DNA of 64,000 nucleotides from Immundisolibacterales bacterium. GTDB lineage: Bacteria; Pseudomonadota; Gammaproteobacteria; HK1. Below, piece by piece: positions 21,559-31,900 of this stretch. How positions within the stretch are numbered: the stretch's first letter is position 1; every line of letters starts with the position of its first letter. The DNA is taken from positions 1 through 64,000 of the forward strand of contig JAPOPW010000077.1 of the NCBI GenBank assembly GCA_026712715.1. The letters run 5' to 3'. Both the position numbers and the translations under genes were made by a program. The notes under the pieces were generated by a model that saw only the letters and a list, made by a program, of their open reading frames with translations, ran no database searches and was not told where the DNA came from.

Positions 21559-24500
21559 TCAGGCGCGGGTGGCGGTGGCCCGGTCGGTGGCGGGAGCGCT
21601 CTCCCCGCCCGGCCTCTCACGGCCGGGAACGGGATCGTAGCCGAGTACGTGGCCGAGCCGCCGCTCCGCCTCCGCGACCGTCCAGTCCTTGCGAGCCGCG
21701 TAGTCCTCGACCTGGTCGCGGGCGATCTTGCCGGTGCCGAAGTAGCGCGCTTCGGGATGCGAGAAGTAGAAGCCGCTGACCGCCGCCCCCGGCCGCATCG
21801 CGAAGCCCTCGGTGAGCTCGAGGCCGATGCTGCGGTCGGGCTCGAGGAGCTCCCACAACGTTCGCTTCTCGCTGTGATCGGGGCAGGCGGGATAGCCCGG
21901 CGCGGGGCGGATGCCCCTGTACGCCTCCCGGATCAGCTCCACGTTGGTGAACCGTTCGTCCGGAGAGTATCCCCAGAACTCGCGGCGCACCCGTTCGTGG
22001 AGGTGCTCCGCGAACGCCTCGGCGAGCCGGTCCGCGAGCGCCTTGAGGAGGATGCTCGAGTAGTCGTCGTGTGCCGCCTCGAAGGCGGCCGCCCGCTCGT
22101 CCGCTCCAAATCCGGTGGCGACCGCGAACGCCCCGACATGGTCCTCCACTCCTGCACCGTGCGGCGCCACGAAGTCCGCGAGCGCGAGGTTGGAGCGGCC
22201 CGCCGGTCGCGGCATCTGCTGGCGAAGGGTCCGCACGGTCGCGATGGACGTGCGGTCCTGCGGGGCCGCGGCCGGCGCGAGAATCTCGATATCGTCCTCC
22301 CTGACGGTGCGGGCGGGGTAGAAGCCGAACACGGCGCGCGCCTCGAGCCAGCGCTCCGAGACGATCCGTTCCAGCATGGCCCGGGCGTCCGCGTGGAGCG
22401 AGCGGGCCGTCTCGCCGACCACCGGATCGGAGAGGATCCGCGGATAGCTCCCCGCGAGCTCCCAGGTGCGGAAGAACGGCGACCAGTCGATCCGCTCGAC
22501 GAGCTCTCCGAGCGGGTAGCCGTTCAGGACCCGGCGGCCGAGAAAGGCGGGACGCGGCGGCGCGTACCCGGACCAGTCGGTCACCAGCCGGTTCGCCCGC
22601 GCCGCGGCGAGCGGGGATGCGCGCCGGCTGCGCTGCTGGGCCTCGCGCTGGCGACGGAGCTGGTCATACGCGGCGCGCGTCCGGGCGACGAGCTTCGGGC
22701 GGTGCTCGGCGCTCACGAGGTTCGTCGCGACCCCGGCCGCCCGCGACGCGTCCGGGACGTAGACCACCCCGTGCTCGTAGCACGGATCGATCTTGACCGC
22801 GGTGTGCACCTTCGACGTCGTGGCGCCGCCGATGAGGAGCGGCAGCCGGAAACCCTGGCGGTGCATCTCGGACGCGACGTGCACCATCTCGTCGAGCGAC
22901 GGGGTTATGAGACCCGAGACCCCGACGAGATCGCAGGACTCCTCGCGCGCGACCGCGAGGAGCCGCTCCGCCGGCACCATGACTCCGAGGTCGATGACCT
23001 CGAAGCCGTTGCACTGCAGGACCACGCCGACGATGTTCTTCCCGATGTCGTGCACGTCGCCCTTCGCGGTGGCGAGCACGATTCGCCCCGCCCGGCCCGC
23101 GAATCCCCCGGCCCCCGGCGCGGACCCTCCCGCGGCGGCGGACTCCCCCTCGAGCCACGGGGTGAGCCAGGCGACCGCCTTCTTCATCACCCGCGCGGAC
23201 TTGACCACCTGGGGGAGGAACATCCGGCCCGATCCGAAACGGTCGCCGACCACGTTCATCCCCGCCATCAGCGGCCCCTCGATGACGTCCAGGGGCCGGA
23301 CGGCGGCGAGCCTCGCCTCCTCGGTGTCGGCTTCGATGTGGTCCGCGACCCCGGCGACGAGGGCGTGCTCGATGCGCTTCTCGACCGGCCACGAGCGCCA
23401 TAGCGCCGTCTTTTCGTCCCGCTCCCCGCGCTCCGCGCCCGCGAAGCGTTCCGCGATAGCGAGGAGCCGCTCGCCCGCGTCGGGGCGCCGGTCGAGGATC
23501 ACGTCCTCCACCCGTTCGCGCAGCTCCGGCTCCACGTCGTCGAAGACGGTGAGCTGGCCGGCATTGACGATGGCCATGTCGAGTCCGGCGCGGATGGCGT
23601 GATAGAGGAACGCCGCGTGCATCGCCTCGCGGACCCGGTTGTTGCCGCGGAAGGCGAACGAGACGTTGGAGAGCCCGCCGGACACGAGGGCGCCCGGCAT
23701 GCGCTCCTTGATGAGCCGGGTCGCCTCGATGAAGTCGGCGGCGTACGTGCGATGCGCCTCGATGCCGGTCGCGACCGCGAAGATGTTGGGGTCGAAGACG
23801 ATGTCCTCGGGCGCGAGGTCGGCTTCCCCGACCAGCAGCTCGTACGCGCGTTCGCAGATCGCGACCCGGCGCTCGAGAGTGTCCGCCTGGCCTTCTTCGT
23901 CGAACGCCATGACCACCACCGCGGCCCCGTAGCGGCGCGCGAGGCGCGCCTGCTCGACAAATTCGGCGGAACCGTTCTTGAGGCTGATCGAGTTGACGAT
24001 GCCCTTTCCCTGCAGGCACTTGAGGCCGGCTTCGATCACCTCCCAGCGCGACGAGTCGACCATCACCGGCACCCGCGCGATGTCCGGCTCGGACGCGATC
24101 AGGTTGAGGAAGCGGACCATGTACGCCTCGGAGTCGAGCAGGCCCTCGTCCATGTTGACGTCGATCGCCTGGGCGCCGTTCTCGACCTGGCTTCGGGCGA
24201 CGGTAAGCGCGCCCTCGAAGTCGCCGTCGCGCACGAGGCGCGCAAAACGGGGCGAACCGGTGACGTTCGTGCGCTCGCCGACGTTCACGAACAGCGATTC
24301 CGGGGTGATGTCGAGGGGCTCGAGCCCGGCGAGCCGGGTCGCGCGCGAGCGGCCTGCGGCGACGCGGGGGGTGGCCCCCGCCACCGCGTCCGCGAGTGCC
24401 CGGACGTGCTCGGGGGTCGTGCCGCAGCACCCGCCCACGATGTTGACGAAGCCGCGGTGCGCCCAGTCCCCGACCTCGCGGGCGAGCTCGCCCGGGCCGA

Positions 24501-25341
24501 GGTCGTATCCGCCGAGCTCGTTCGGCAGGCCCGCGTTCGGGTGCGCGCTGACCGGCACCTCGGCGACGCGCGCGAGCTCCTCGATCCACGGGCGCAGCTC
24601 CACCGGACCGAGCGCGCAGTTGAGCCCGGCCGCGAGCGGCCGCGCATGCCGGATGGAGTTCCAGAACGCGGAGACCGTCTGCCCGGAAAGGGTGCGGCCG
24701 GAGGCGTCGGTGACCGTTCCCGAAACGATGACGGGGAGGCGCCGGCCGAGGTCGTCGAACAACGACTCGAGGGCGAAGATTGCGGCCTTCGCGTTCAGGG
24801 TGTCGAACACCGTCTCGACGAGGAGCAGGTCCACCCCGCCCGCGACCAGCGCCCGCGCCGCTTCCCCGTAAGCGACGCGAAGCTCGTCGAAGCTCGTGTT
24901 GCGGGCACCGGGGTCTTCGACCCTGGGGGAGATGGAGGCGGTGCGGTTGGTCGGTCCGAGCACCCCGGCCGCGAACCGGGGCCGATCGGGAGAGGACCGG
25001 GCGGCGGCGGCGGCGCTCGCGATGCGCGCGCCCGCCTCGTTGATCTCGGCTGCGTGGGGATCGGTGCCGTAGTCTCCCTGCGCGATCGAGGTTGCGGTGA
25101 AGGTGTTGGTGAGCACGATGTCCGCGCCCGCCTCGAGATAGGCGTCGTGGAGTTCCGCCACGACATCGGGGCGGGTCAGGCACAGCAGATCGTGGTTGCC
25201 GTGAAGGGGCCGGGCACTGTTGCGGAATCGCTCGCCCCGGTAGTCCGCCTCGTCGAGCCCCCGCTCCTGCAGCATGGTCCCGGTGGCCCCGTCGAGCAGG
25301 ACGATACGCTCGCGGAGCAGCGAATTCAGGAGTCGGTGCAT
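21559..25341 (-). CDS. metH: Cobalamin-dependent methionine synthase
   Basis: A full-length 1260-residue modular enzyme that moves a methyl group from methyltetrahydrofolate through cobalamin to homocysteine. In order: homocysteine domain (1 to about 330; [15 protein letters not shown] and zinc ligands in [10 protein letters not shown] near 305); folate domain (about 345-620; [30 protein letters not shown]); cobalamin cap and binding domain (about 640-890; [12 protein letters not shown] near 760 supplies the Co-ligating histidine, and [12 protein letters not shown]); and reactivation domain (about 910-1240; [11 protein letters not shown] binds AdoMet). A short Ala/Gly-rich linker ([16 protein letters not shown]) lies before the B12 domain. 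An extended -10 promoter is proposed 80 bp upstream; no B12 riboswitch was recognised. Confidence 0.97.
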   Translation of the reverse strand: MHRLLNSLLRERIVLLDGATGTMLQERGLDEADYRGERFRNSARPLHGNHDLLCLTRPDVVAELHDAYLEAGADIVLTNTFTATSIAQGDYGTDPHAAEINEAGARIASAAAAARSSPDRPRFAAGVLGPTNRTASISPRVEDPGARNTSFDELRVAYGEAARALVAGGVDLLLVETVFDTLNAKAAIFALESLFDDLGRRLPVIVSGTVTDASGRTLSGQTVSAFWNSIRHARPLAAGLNCALGPVELRPWIEELARVAEVPVSAHPNAGLPNELGGYDLGPGELAREVGDWAHRGFVNIVGGCCGTTPEHVRALADAVAGATPRVAAGRSRATRLAGLEPLDITPESLFVNVGERTNVTGSPRFARLVRDGDFEGALTVARSQVENGAQAIDVNMDEGLLDSEAYMVRFLNLIASEPDIARVPVMVDSSRWEVIEAGLKCLQGKGIVNSISLKNGSAEFVEQARLARRYGAAVVVMAFDEEGQADTLERRVAICERAYELLVGEADLAPEDIVFDPNIFAVATGIEAHRTYAADFIEATRLIKERMPGALVSGGLSNVSFAFRGNNRVREAMHAAFLYHAIRAGLDMAIVNAGQLTVFDDVEPELRERVEDVILDRRPDAGERLLAIAERFAGAERGERDEKTALWRSWPVEKRIEHALVAGVADHIEADTEEARLAAVRPLDVIEGPLMAGMNVVGDRFGSGRMFLPQVVKSARVMKKAVAWLTPWLEGESAAAGGSAPGAGGFAGRAGRIVLATAKGDVHDIGKNIVGVVLQCNGFEVIDLGVMVPAERLLAVAREESCDLVGVSGLITPSLDEMVHVASEMHRQGFRLPLLIGGATTSKVHTAVKIDPCYEHGVVYVPDASRAAGVATNLVSAEHRPKLVARTRAAYDQLRRQREAQQRSRRASPLAAARANRLVTDWSGYAPPRPAFLGRRVLNGYPLGELVERIDWSPFFRTWELAGSYPRILSDPVVGETARSLHADARAMLERIVSERWLEARAVFGFYPARTVREDDIEILAPAAAPQDRTSIATVRTLRQQMPRPAGRSNLALADFVAPHGAGVEDHVGAFAVATGFGADERAAAFEAAHDDYSSILLKALADRLAEAFAEHLHERVRREFWGYSPDERFTNVELIREAYRGIRPAPGYPACPDHSEKRTLWELLEPDRSIGLELTEGFAMRPGAAVSGFYFSHPEARYFGTGKIARDQVEDYAARKDWTVAEAERRLGHVLGYDPVPGRERPGGESAPATDRATATRA

Positions 25342-25421
25342 TTCGCCTTGGCGGTATCTGGGGGCGGGCGAGGCGGACCGCGCCGGAACGGTGCGAACCG
25401 AGGGCCCGCCGCGACGGCGCG

Positions 25422-25430
25422 ATTATCTCA
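25422..25430 (-). promoter_or_regulatory. Candidate extended -10 promoter of metH
   Basis: On the minus strand TGA-GATAAT forms an extended -10 element (TGn plus GATAAT) about 80 bp upstream of the metH start. There is no good -35 at 16-18 bp, which is acceptable for extended -10 promoters. Confidence 0.4.
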
Positions 25431-25697
25431 CACGGCGAGTTCGGTCATGGGCGGGCCCCGGTTCGGGCGAAGTCCTTCCCGCGGGACGCGAGCCGGCGCG
25501 GCGAACGCAGCGGGGGAATGCCCAACAGGAGCTCGTTCCATGCCGCGCCGGGTGCGAAAGGTGTCGCAATCGGGAAAGAACACGGCGTTTTCTTGTTGAG
25601 ACGACACGGAAAAACGGTTTCTCGGGTGGTCTCCCGGTGAGACAATACGCGGCGCCCGGGCGAAGGCTCCGGCATCTCCTGGATTGAGGGCGATTCG
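25431..25697. other. Divergent intergenic region between metH and the MFS gene
   Basis: With the metH leader the gap is 356 bp (25342-25697). It is less GC-rich around 25565-25650. Repeated short GAGAC/TGAGAC motifs occur near 25598 and 25640, and GACAAT (25642-25647) could be a -10 for the MFS gene. No riboswitch, small gene or palindrome of note is visible. Confidence 0.3.
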
Positions 25698-27062
25698 ATG
25701 AACCGGGATCGGAGCGGCCGGGGGATGGCCGGCCGGGCGTGGCCGTTCTTCGCCGGGGCCGCGCTCATCATGGTGGCCCACGGCCTTCAGGGGACCCTCA
25801 TCGCCCTGCGGGCCGCGCACGAGGGTTTTCCCACCGCCGCGACCGGCATCGTCATGTCCGGATACTTCGTGGGCATGCTGGCGGGATCCACCCTTTCCCC
25901 GACCCTGCTCCGACAGGTCGGACACGTCCGGGTGTTCGCCGCCCTCGCATCCCTCGCGTCGGTCTCCGTGCTGCTGCACGCCCTGTTCGTGGAGGTGGTC
26001 TTCTGGACCGCGATGCGGGTGGTGACGGGATTTTGCTACGCCGGGATGTACGTCGTGGTCGAGAGCTGGCTGAACCAGCAGGCCACCAACCGCAATCGCG
26101 GCCGGCTGCTGTCCGTCTACATGGTCACGATGTTCGCGGGAGCGGCGGTCGGGCAGCTCCTGCTGAACGTCGCGGATCCGGCGTCGTTCGACCTCTTCAT
26201 CCTGGTCTCCATCCTGGTATCCCTCGCCCTCGTTCCGCTCCTGCTCGCGGCGCGCCCGGGCCCGCGCCCGCGCCGTTCGCGGCGGCTGACCTTGACCGAG
26301 CTCTACCGGGCCTCGCCCCTCGGCGTCGTGGCCGCCGTGCTCACCGGGGTGGTCCATGGAGGGTTGTTCGGAATGGGGGCGATCTACGCCCGCGAGATTG
26401 GGCTGGACGTGGGACAGGTGGCGTGGTTCATGGCCCTCGTGATGGCGGGTGCGCTCTTCTCCCAGTGGCCGCTCGGCTGGCTCTCCGACCGGCTCGACCG
26501 GCGCCGGGTCATGCTGGGGGCGGCCCTTGTCGGGGGGGTCGCTCCGGCCGCGGTCGCGGCCGGTCTGGTGGAGCCGGCCGGCGGCGGCGCCTTCGCGGTG
26601 ATGTTCGTGCTCGGGGCGGCGGCCCTGCCGCTCTACTCGCTTACGGTCTCGCACGTCAACGACTATCTTTCGCCCCGGCAGATGGTGGGGGCGAGCGGGA
26701 CCCTGGTGTTCGTGTCCGGGTGCGGGCTCATCGCGGGCCCGATCGCCGTCGCCCTCGCCATCGACGCGGTCGGCCCGCCGGGGTTCCTGCTCTGCCTCGT
26801 CGTGGTGCACGCGGTACTTGCCGGGTTCATCGTCTATCGAATGGGACGCCGGGTTTCGAAGCCCGTCGAGGAGCAGGCGGGCTACGTGCCCGCCGGGACC
26901 AGGAGCTCGCCGGTCGTGCTCGAGCTCGCCGCCGAGGAGGGGCGCGAGCTGGCGGGTTCGGGCGATTCGGAGGCTGTCCCCGAGCCGCAACCGCAACCAC
27001 AACCCGAAGCAGGACCGGAGCCGGAGCCCGGCACGGGCGCCCGCTCGGAAATTCGAGGCTGA
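25698..27062 (+). CDS. MFS transporter (YcaD-like)
   Basis: A 454-residue membrane protein with about 12 hydrophobic spans. The early segments GRAWPFFAGAALIMVAHGLQGTLI and GIVMSGYFVGMLAGSTLSPTLLRQVGHVRVFAALA match the YcaD/YfcJ-type branch, including the loop between helices 2 and 3. Other spans include MRVVTGFCYAGMYVVVESWLNQQATNRNRGRLLSVYM and GWLSDRLDRRRVMLG. The substrate is unknown. The last ~55 residues form a cytoplasmic low-complexity tail (PEPQPQPQPEAGPEPEPG) that is not part of the transporter core. Start ATG 25698, after a purine-rich GAGGG. Confidence 0.85.
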   Translation: MNRDRSGRGMAGRAWPFFAGAALIMVAHGLQGTLIALRAAHEGFPTAATGIVMSGYFVGMLAGSTLSPTLLRQVGHVRVFAALASLASVSVLLHALFVEVVFWTAMRVVTGFCYAGMYVVVESWLNQQATNRNRGRLLSVYMVTMFAGAAVGQLLLNVADPASFDLFILVSILVSLALVPLLLAARPGPRPRRSRRLTLTELYRASPLGVVAAVLTGVVHGGLFGMGAIYAREIGLDVGQVAWFMALVMAGALFSQWPLGWLSDRLDRRRVMLGAALVGGVAPAAVAAGLVEPAGGGAFAVMFVLGAAALPLYSLTVSHVNDYLSPRQMVGASGTLVFVSGCGLIAGPIAVALAIDAVGPPGFLLCLVVVHAVLAGFIVYRMGRRVSKPVEEQAGYVPAGTRSSPVVLELAAEEGRELAGSGDSEAVPEPQPQPQPEAGPEPEPGTGARSEIRG

Positions 27063-27224
27063 GGCGATGCGCGGCCGGTTCGGGCGCCGGCCGCGGGTCG
27101 GCGTCGGGTGCCGGAACGCGCGCGGGGGCCGCGAATCCGGGTCCACGGTCGACTCGGGGGCGAATCGTGGAGCGGCTGCGCTATCGTAGGCGCCGGCTCG
27201 GGACGAGCGAAGGGGAGAGAGACC

Positions 27225-27773
27225 GTGGGACACCGCCTTTCGAAGATCTACACCCGCACCGGGGACGGCGGGACCACCGGCCTCGGCGACGGCTCGCGGG
27301 TGGACAAGGACTCGGCCCGGGTGCAGGCGCTCGGCGACGTCGACGAGCTCAACTGCTGCATCGGCGCGATCCTGGTCCATCCGCTCGACGACGAGATGCG
27401 CGCATGCCTTCTCGACGTCCAGCATGCGCTCTTCGACATCGGCGGCGAGCTGTCCATTCCGGGAGCCGCCCTGGTGGTCGATTCCTACGTGGACTCCCTC
27501 GAGCGTCGCCTCGATTCCTGCAACGAGGAGCTTCCGCCGCTCAAGGAGTTCATCCTGCCCGGCGGGGGCGGTGCAGCGGTAGCCTGCCACCTGGCCCGCG
27601 CGGTCTGCCGCCGCGCCGAACGGCGTCTCGTCGAGGCTTCGCGTTCGGGCGAGGTGAGTGCCGTCAGCCGCCGCTATCTCAACCGGCTCTCCGATCTGCT
27701 GTTCGTGCTCGCCCGGGTGCTCGCGCGCAAGGGCGAAGGGGAGGTGTGCTGGGAGAAGGGCCGGAACCGCTGA
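27225..27773 (+). CDS. Cob(I)alamin adenosyltransferase (PduO/MMAB type)
   Basis: A 182-residue enzyme that makes adenosylcobalamin from ATP and cob(I)alamin. The N-terminal ATP site is KIYTRTGDGGTTGLGDGSRVDKDSARVQALGDVDELN, a clear PduO-type signature. The core continues with LLDVQHALFDIGGELS, EFILPGGGGAAVACHLARAVCRRAERRL and YLNRLSDLLFVLARVLAR. GTG 27225 is chosen, with AGGGGAGAG upstream; the open frame extends further but without family similarity. It lies near the cobalamin-dependent metH, although MetH uses methyl- rather than adenosylcobalamin. It converges with gluQRS, with only 3 bp between the stop codons. Confidence 0.93.
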   Translation: MGHRLSKIYTRTGDGGTTGLGDGSRVDKDSARVQALGDVDELNCCIGAILVHPLDDEMRACLLDVQHALFDIGGELSIPGAALVVDSYVDSLERRLDSCNEELPPLKEFILPGGGGAAVACHLARAVCRRAERRLVEASRSGEVSAVSRRYLNRLSDLLFVLARVLARKGEGEVCWEKGRNR

Positions 27774-27776
27774 CGG

Positions 27777-28667
27777 TCATTCCACCCGCGCCTTGCGGAC
27801 CCGCGGCACCCGCGAGCAGTCCCAGCTCCGCACCCCCCAGTCCACCAGTCCCGCCGGGTCCTCGATTTCCCCCGGGGGAGCGTGCCCGAGGAAGGCGAGA
27901 GCGCGCCTGAGGACGTCGGCGGCCGGCCGTTCCGCGCTCGGCCGCGCGGCGCTGCTCTTCGCGAGCTTCGCGCCGGCCGCGGTGGTGGCGACCGGAACGT
28001 GGGCGTAGGCCGGGCCGGGGAGGCCGAGGGCACGCTGGACGTGTAACTGCGGTCCGGTGGAGGCGAGGAGGTCCGCGCCGCGCACGATCTCGGTGACCCC
28101 GAGCGCCCCGTCGTCCACGGCCGCCGCAAGGTGGTAGGCGTGAACGCGGTCGGCCCGGTGAACGATGAAGTCTCCCGTCTCGGCCGCCAGATCGATCGTC
28201 ATGTCCCCCTGCACCCGGTCGCGGAAGGCGACGATGCAATCGGCCCGCATCCGAATCGAACGGGCCGGGCCCGGGCTCCCGTTCCGGCAGGTGCCGGGGT
28301 AGGGCCCGGGGCCGGCCTCGCGCCGGCTGCAGGCGCAGCCGAACGTTCGCCCCTCGCGCGCGAGGGTCGCGAGGGCCGCGCGATAGCGTTCCGTGTTGTC
28401 CCGCTGCCGCACGACGGGGCCGTCCCAGGGCAGGGCGAGGCGCTCGAGCTCGAAGAGGATGGCGTCCGCGGCGCCCGGGACGGTCCGGGCGACGTCCACG
28501 TCGTCGATGCGCACGTGCCACTCGCCTCTTGCGCGGCGGGCGGAGAGGAAGCTCGCGAGGGCGGCCACCACGGACCCGAGGTGCAGGGGGCCGTTCGGGG
28601 TCGGCGCAAACCGTCCGCGCGTCGTGCGGCGATCCCCGGCGATGCCTCGATGTCGCGTGGATTCCAT
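27777..28667 (-). CDS. gluQRS: Glutamyl-Q tRNA(Asp) synthetase
   Basis: A 296-residue truncated glutamyl-tRNA synthetase paralogue lacking the anticodon-binding domain; it glutamylates queuosine of tRNA-Asp. The Rossmann core has GRFAPTPNGPLHLGSVVAALASFL with the HIGH-type motif, RIDDVDVARTVPGAADAIL, the zinc-binding cysteines in CACSR and YPGTCR, and the KMSKS-equivalent KLAKSSAARP. TIDLAAETGDFIVHRADRVHAYHLAAAVDD is typical of the family. ATG 28667 chosen by homology. It is divergent from smc and ends 3 bp from the adenosyltransferase gene. In many gammaproteobacteria the gene neighbours dksA instead. Confidence 0.92.
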   Translation of the reverse strand: MESTRHRGIAGDRRTTRGRFAPTPNGPLHLGSVVAALASFLSARRARGEWHVRIDDVDVARTVPGAADAILFELERLALPWDGPVVRQRDNTERYRAALATLAREGRTFGCACSRREAGPGPYPGTCRNGSPGPARSIRMRADCIVAFRDRVQGDMTIDLAAETGDFIVHRADRVHAYHLAAAVDDGALGVTEIVRGADLLASTGPQLHVQRALGLPGPAYAHVPVATTAAGAKLAKSSAARPSAERPAADVLRRALAFLGHAPPGEIEDPAGLVDWGVRSWDCSRVPRVRKARVE

Positions 28668-28995
28668 GTCTGGCGGATGGCGGACGGCCGGCGCACGCTT
28701 CGTGGCGGGGGCCGCCGCCGATGGTCGCGGTTGCGGCGGGCAGGGCGGGCTTCCCGGTGCGCCGGAAGATACGCTCCCGGGTCTGCCGGCACCATCCATC
28801 GCCGTCCCGCAACGTCGCACGCCGTCTCCCGGCCGTCTCCCGCCCGGCCCGCGCGTGGCCGCGCGCGGGCCCTCGTCGCGGCCGGTTGGTGTAGAGTATC
28901 CGTCCGGATTCGGACGTTCCCTGGATTCCCGGGGCCCGGGGTCCTCTGCGGGCCCGACGGGGACCCCATTCGCTGACTCGGATCGGGTGGGGGCG
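28668..28995. promoter_or_regulatory. Divergent intergenic region gluQRS / smc
   Basis: A 328-bp GC-rich gap without a gene. Toward smc it shows TAGAGT (28892-28897) as a possible -10 followed by the perfect inverted repeat CGTCCG-GATT-CGGACG (28901-28916), about 80 bp before the smc ATG. The repeat could be an operator or a leader hairpin. No -35 is clear. Nothing else of note is seen. Confidence 0.35.
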
Positions 28996-31900
28996 ATGCG
29001 TTTGCGCAAGATCCGGCTCGCCGGTTTCAAGTCGTTCGTCGATCCGGTCACGATCGAGTTTCCCGGAGATCTGATCGGGGTCGTCGGGCCCAACGGATGC
29101 GGCAAGTCCAACATCATCGACGCGGTGCGGTGGGTGATGGGGGAGAGCTCCGCGCGCCAGCTTCGCGGCGAGCTGCTCGCGGACGTCGTCTTCAACGGCG
29201 CGGCCTCTCGCCGTCCGGTCGGCCAGGCCTCCGTCGAGCTTCTCTTCGACAACACGGACGGGCGCGCGGGCGGGCGTTTTGCCGACCGCGGCGAGATCTC
29301 GATCCGCCGTCTGGTCAACCGCGAGGGCCAGTCGGTCTATTACCTCAACGGGACCAGGTGCCGGCGCCGCGACGTCACCGATCTGTTTCTCGGCACCGGT
29401 CTCGGTCCGCGCAGCTACGCGATCATCGAGCAGGGCACGGTCTCGCGCCTCATCGAGGCGAAGCCCGAGGAGCTTCGCGGCTTTCTCGAGGAGGCGGCCG
29501 GCATCTCGCTCTATCGGGAGCGGCGGCGCGAGACGGAGAGCCGGATGCGCCAGACGAACGACAACCTCGCCCGGCTGGCGGATGTTCGCGACGAGCTGGA
29601 CAAGCAGCTCGCCCGACTCAAACGGCAGGCCGCCCAGGCGGAGCGGTACACGGCGCTCAAGAAGGAGGAGCGGCGCCTTCGGTCCGAGCTGCTCACCCTT
29701 CGCTGGCAGGCCCTGGAGCGCGAGGCCGAAACGGGAAGCGGCGCGATCGGCGAGCAGGAGGTGAAGCTCGAGGCGGCGCGCTCCCGGCAGCGCGCGGCGG
29801 AGGCGAAGCTCGAACGCGAACGGGCCGCGCATGTCCGGGCCACCGAGCGGTACAACGAACGCTACCGGGCTTCCCTCGAGGTGCGGACCGAGGTCGGCCG
29901 CGCGGAGGAGGCGGTCGCCCAGCTCAGACGCCAGCGCGGCGAGCTGCACGAAGCGCTTGCGCGCGACGAGGAGGCCCTCGCGGTCGCACGCCGCGAGACG
30001 GCCGCCGATGCGGCGCGTCTCGAGGAGCTCGAGGCGCAGCTCCGCGGGCAACGGTCCGCCCTCGACCGGGCGCGCGAGGTGGCGGACGGCGCGGAGCGCG
30101 GTCTCGCGGAGGCGGAAGGGGCGCACGCCGCGTTTCGGGGCGAGCACGAGGGCTTTCGAGAGCGGCGCGAGACCCACCGCCGGACGGCGGACACGGTCGC
30201 GGCGTCGCTCTCGCACCAGCGCCAGCGATTCGAGGAGCTCGGGACGCGCCGGACCCGGCTCGAGGCGGAGCGGGAGTCGCTCGCCGCAACGAACGAGGGC
30301 GCCGACCTCGCTCGCGCCGTCGAGGACCTCGACCACCAGCGCGAGGAAGCCCGGCGGCTTCTCCAGGAGCGCCAGGCGGAGATTGCGGAGCTGCGACGGA
30401 GCGAGGCGGACGCGGCCGGCGTGCTGCACGAGCGTCGCGAGCGTGTCGAATCGATGTCCGGACGCCTTGCCTCGCTCGAGGCGCTGCAGCAGGCGGCCCT
30501 CAACCGGAAGTCGGGCGAGGCGGCCGAGTGGCTCGACGCGAACGGACTTGCGAAGCGGCCGCGACTTGCCCAGGTCATCGAGGTGGATCCGGACTGGGCG
30601 TACGCCGTCGAGTGCGTGCTGGGCAGCCGGCTCGAAGCGGTTCCGGTGGAAGATCCCGGCGAGTACTCGGACGCACTCGGTCCTCTCGTGGGGGCGACCG
30701 TGTCTCTCGTGGCGGAGCGAGGCTCCGTGGGGGGGGATTCGCAGGGCGAGGATCGGCTCCTCGACAGGGTGCGCGCCGGGCGCGAGCTCGTGGGGCGGTG
30801 GCTCGCCGGGGTCCGGACGGCGCCGACCGCGGACGTCGCGCTGCAACGAAGTGGTGGCCTCGCACCGCACGAGTCCATCGTCACGCCCGACGGCTCCTGG
30901 GTCGGGCCAGGCTGGATCCAGGTGTTCCGGCGCCGGGACGAGGAGGCCGGACTCCTCGCCCGCGAGCGCGAGATCGGCGTGCTCCGCGACTCTCTCGCCG
31001 GGGTTGTCGCCGAGGCGGAGGAACGCGAGGCGGTTCTTGCCCGGGTTCGGGAGTCGCTCGCTCGTTCCGAGGACGAGCGCGAGGGACTGGAAGCGGCATG
31101 GACCGACGCGAACGAACGGTACGCCCGGCTCCGTTCGGAGCATGCGGCGCGGGTCGCCGAGGCCGAGGCGCGCTCCCGGCGCCGCTCGGAGCTCGCCCGC
31201 GAGCTCGACGAGGCCGGCGCGCTCCTCGCAGAGCTCGCGGCGGCAATCGAGGAGGGCGAACGGTCGGCGTCCGGGCTGGCCGAGGACGGCCGGCGCCTCG
31301 CGTCCGAAGGCGAGGAGATCGCTCGTCGCGCGGCGAAGCACGAGACGTCCGTCAAGGATGCGCGCGAATCGGGGGACCAGGCGCGCCGGAACGTGCACGA
31401 GGCGGCCCTTGGCTTAGAATCGACAACCGTTCAGGTTGCTGCGCTCCGCGAGGCCGGTCTTCGCTCGAAGGCCCGGATGGAGGCGCTGCAGGCGGACATG
31501 GGAGAGTCGGGCCGCCGCCTCGCCGGGATCGAGGAGCCCATCACCGAAGCCGAGAAGCGGCTCCGGGAGCGTCTGGAGAGCCATCGCGGCGTGGAGGCGA
31601 CCCTCGCAGAGGCGCGCGCGACGGTCGAGTCGAAGGAAAATGAGCTCAAGGAGTGTGAACGGGAGCGGAGCGCTTGCGAGGCCGAGTCCGGGCGCGAGCG
31701 GTCGGCCCGCGACGAGCTTCGGCTGGAATGGAACGCGGTCCTCGCTCGGCGAGACGCGGTCGCGGAGCAGCTCGCGGAAACCGGATTCGAGGCGAAGGAG
31801 ATCGCGTCCACCCTTCCGCCCGAGGCGGATGCGGCCGAATGGCAGGAACGGCTCGCGGGTGTCGAGCGGCGCGTCGATCGCCTCGGGCCGATCAACCTTG

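Noticed and set aside
18681-21620. 979-residue minus-strand frame over ispG and the aminopeptidase
   Set aside because: Overlaps well-supported genes; sequence is Arg/Pro/Ala low complexity with no domain.
21412-25599. Two long plus-strand frames antisense to metH (663 and 666 residues)
   Set aside because: metH is full length with all catalytic motifs; the plus frames have none.
25342-25697. Possible cobalamin or SAM riboswitch upstream of metH
   Set aside because: No B12-box-like or SAM-box conserved segments were recognised in the leader.
27679-31398. 1239-residue minus-strand frame over gluQRS and smc
   Set aside because: Complementary-frame shadow of the smc coiled coil; Leu/Arg/Glu-rich with no recognisable fold.
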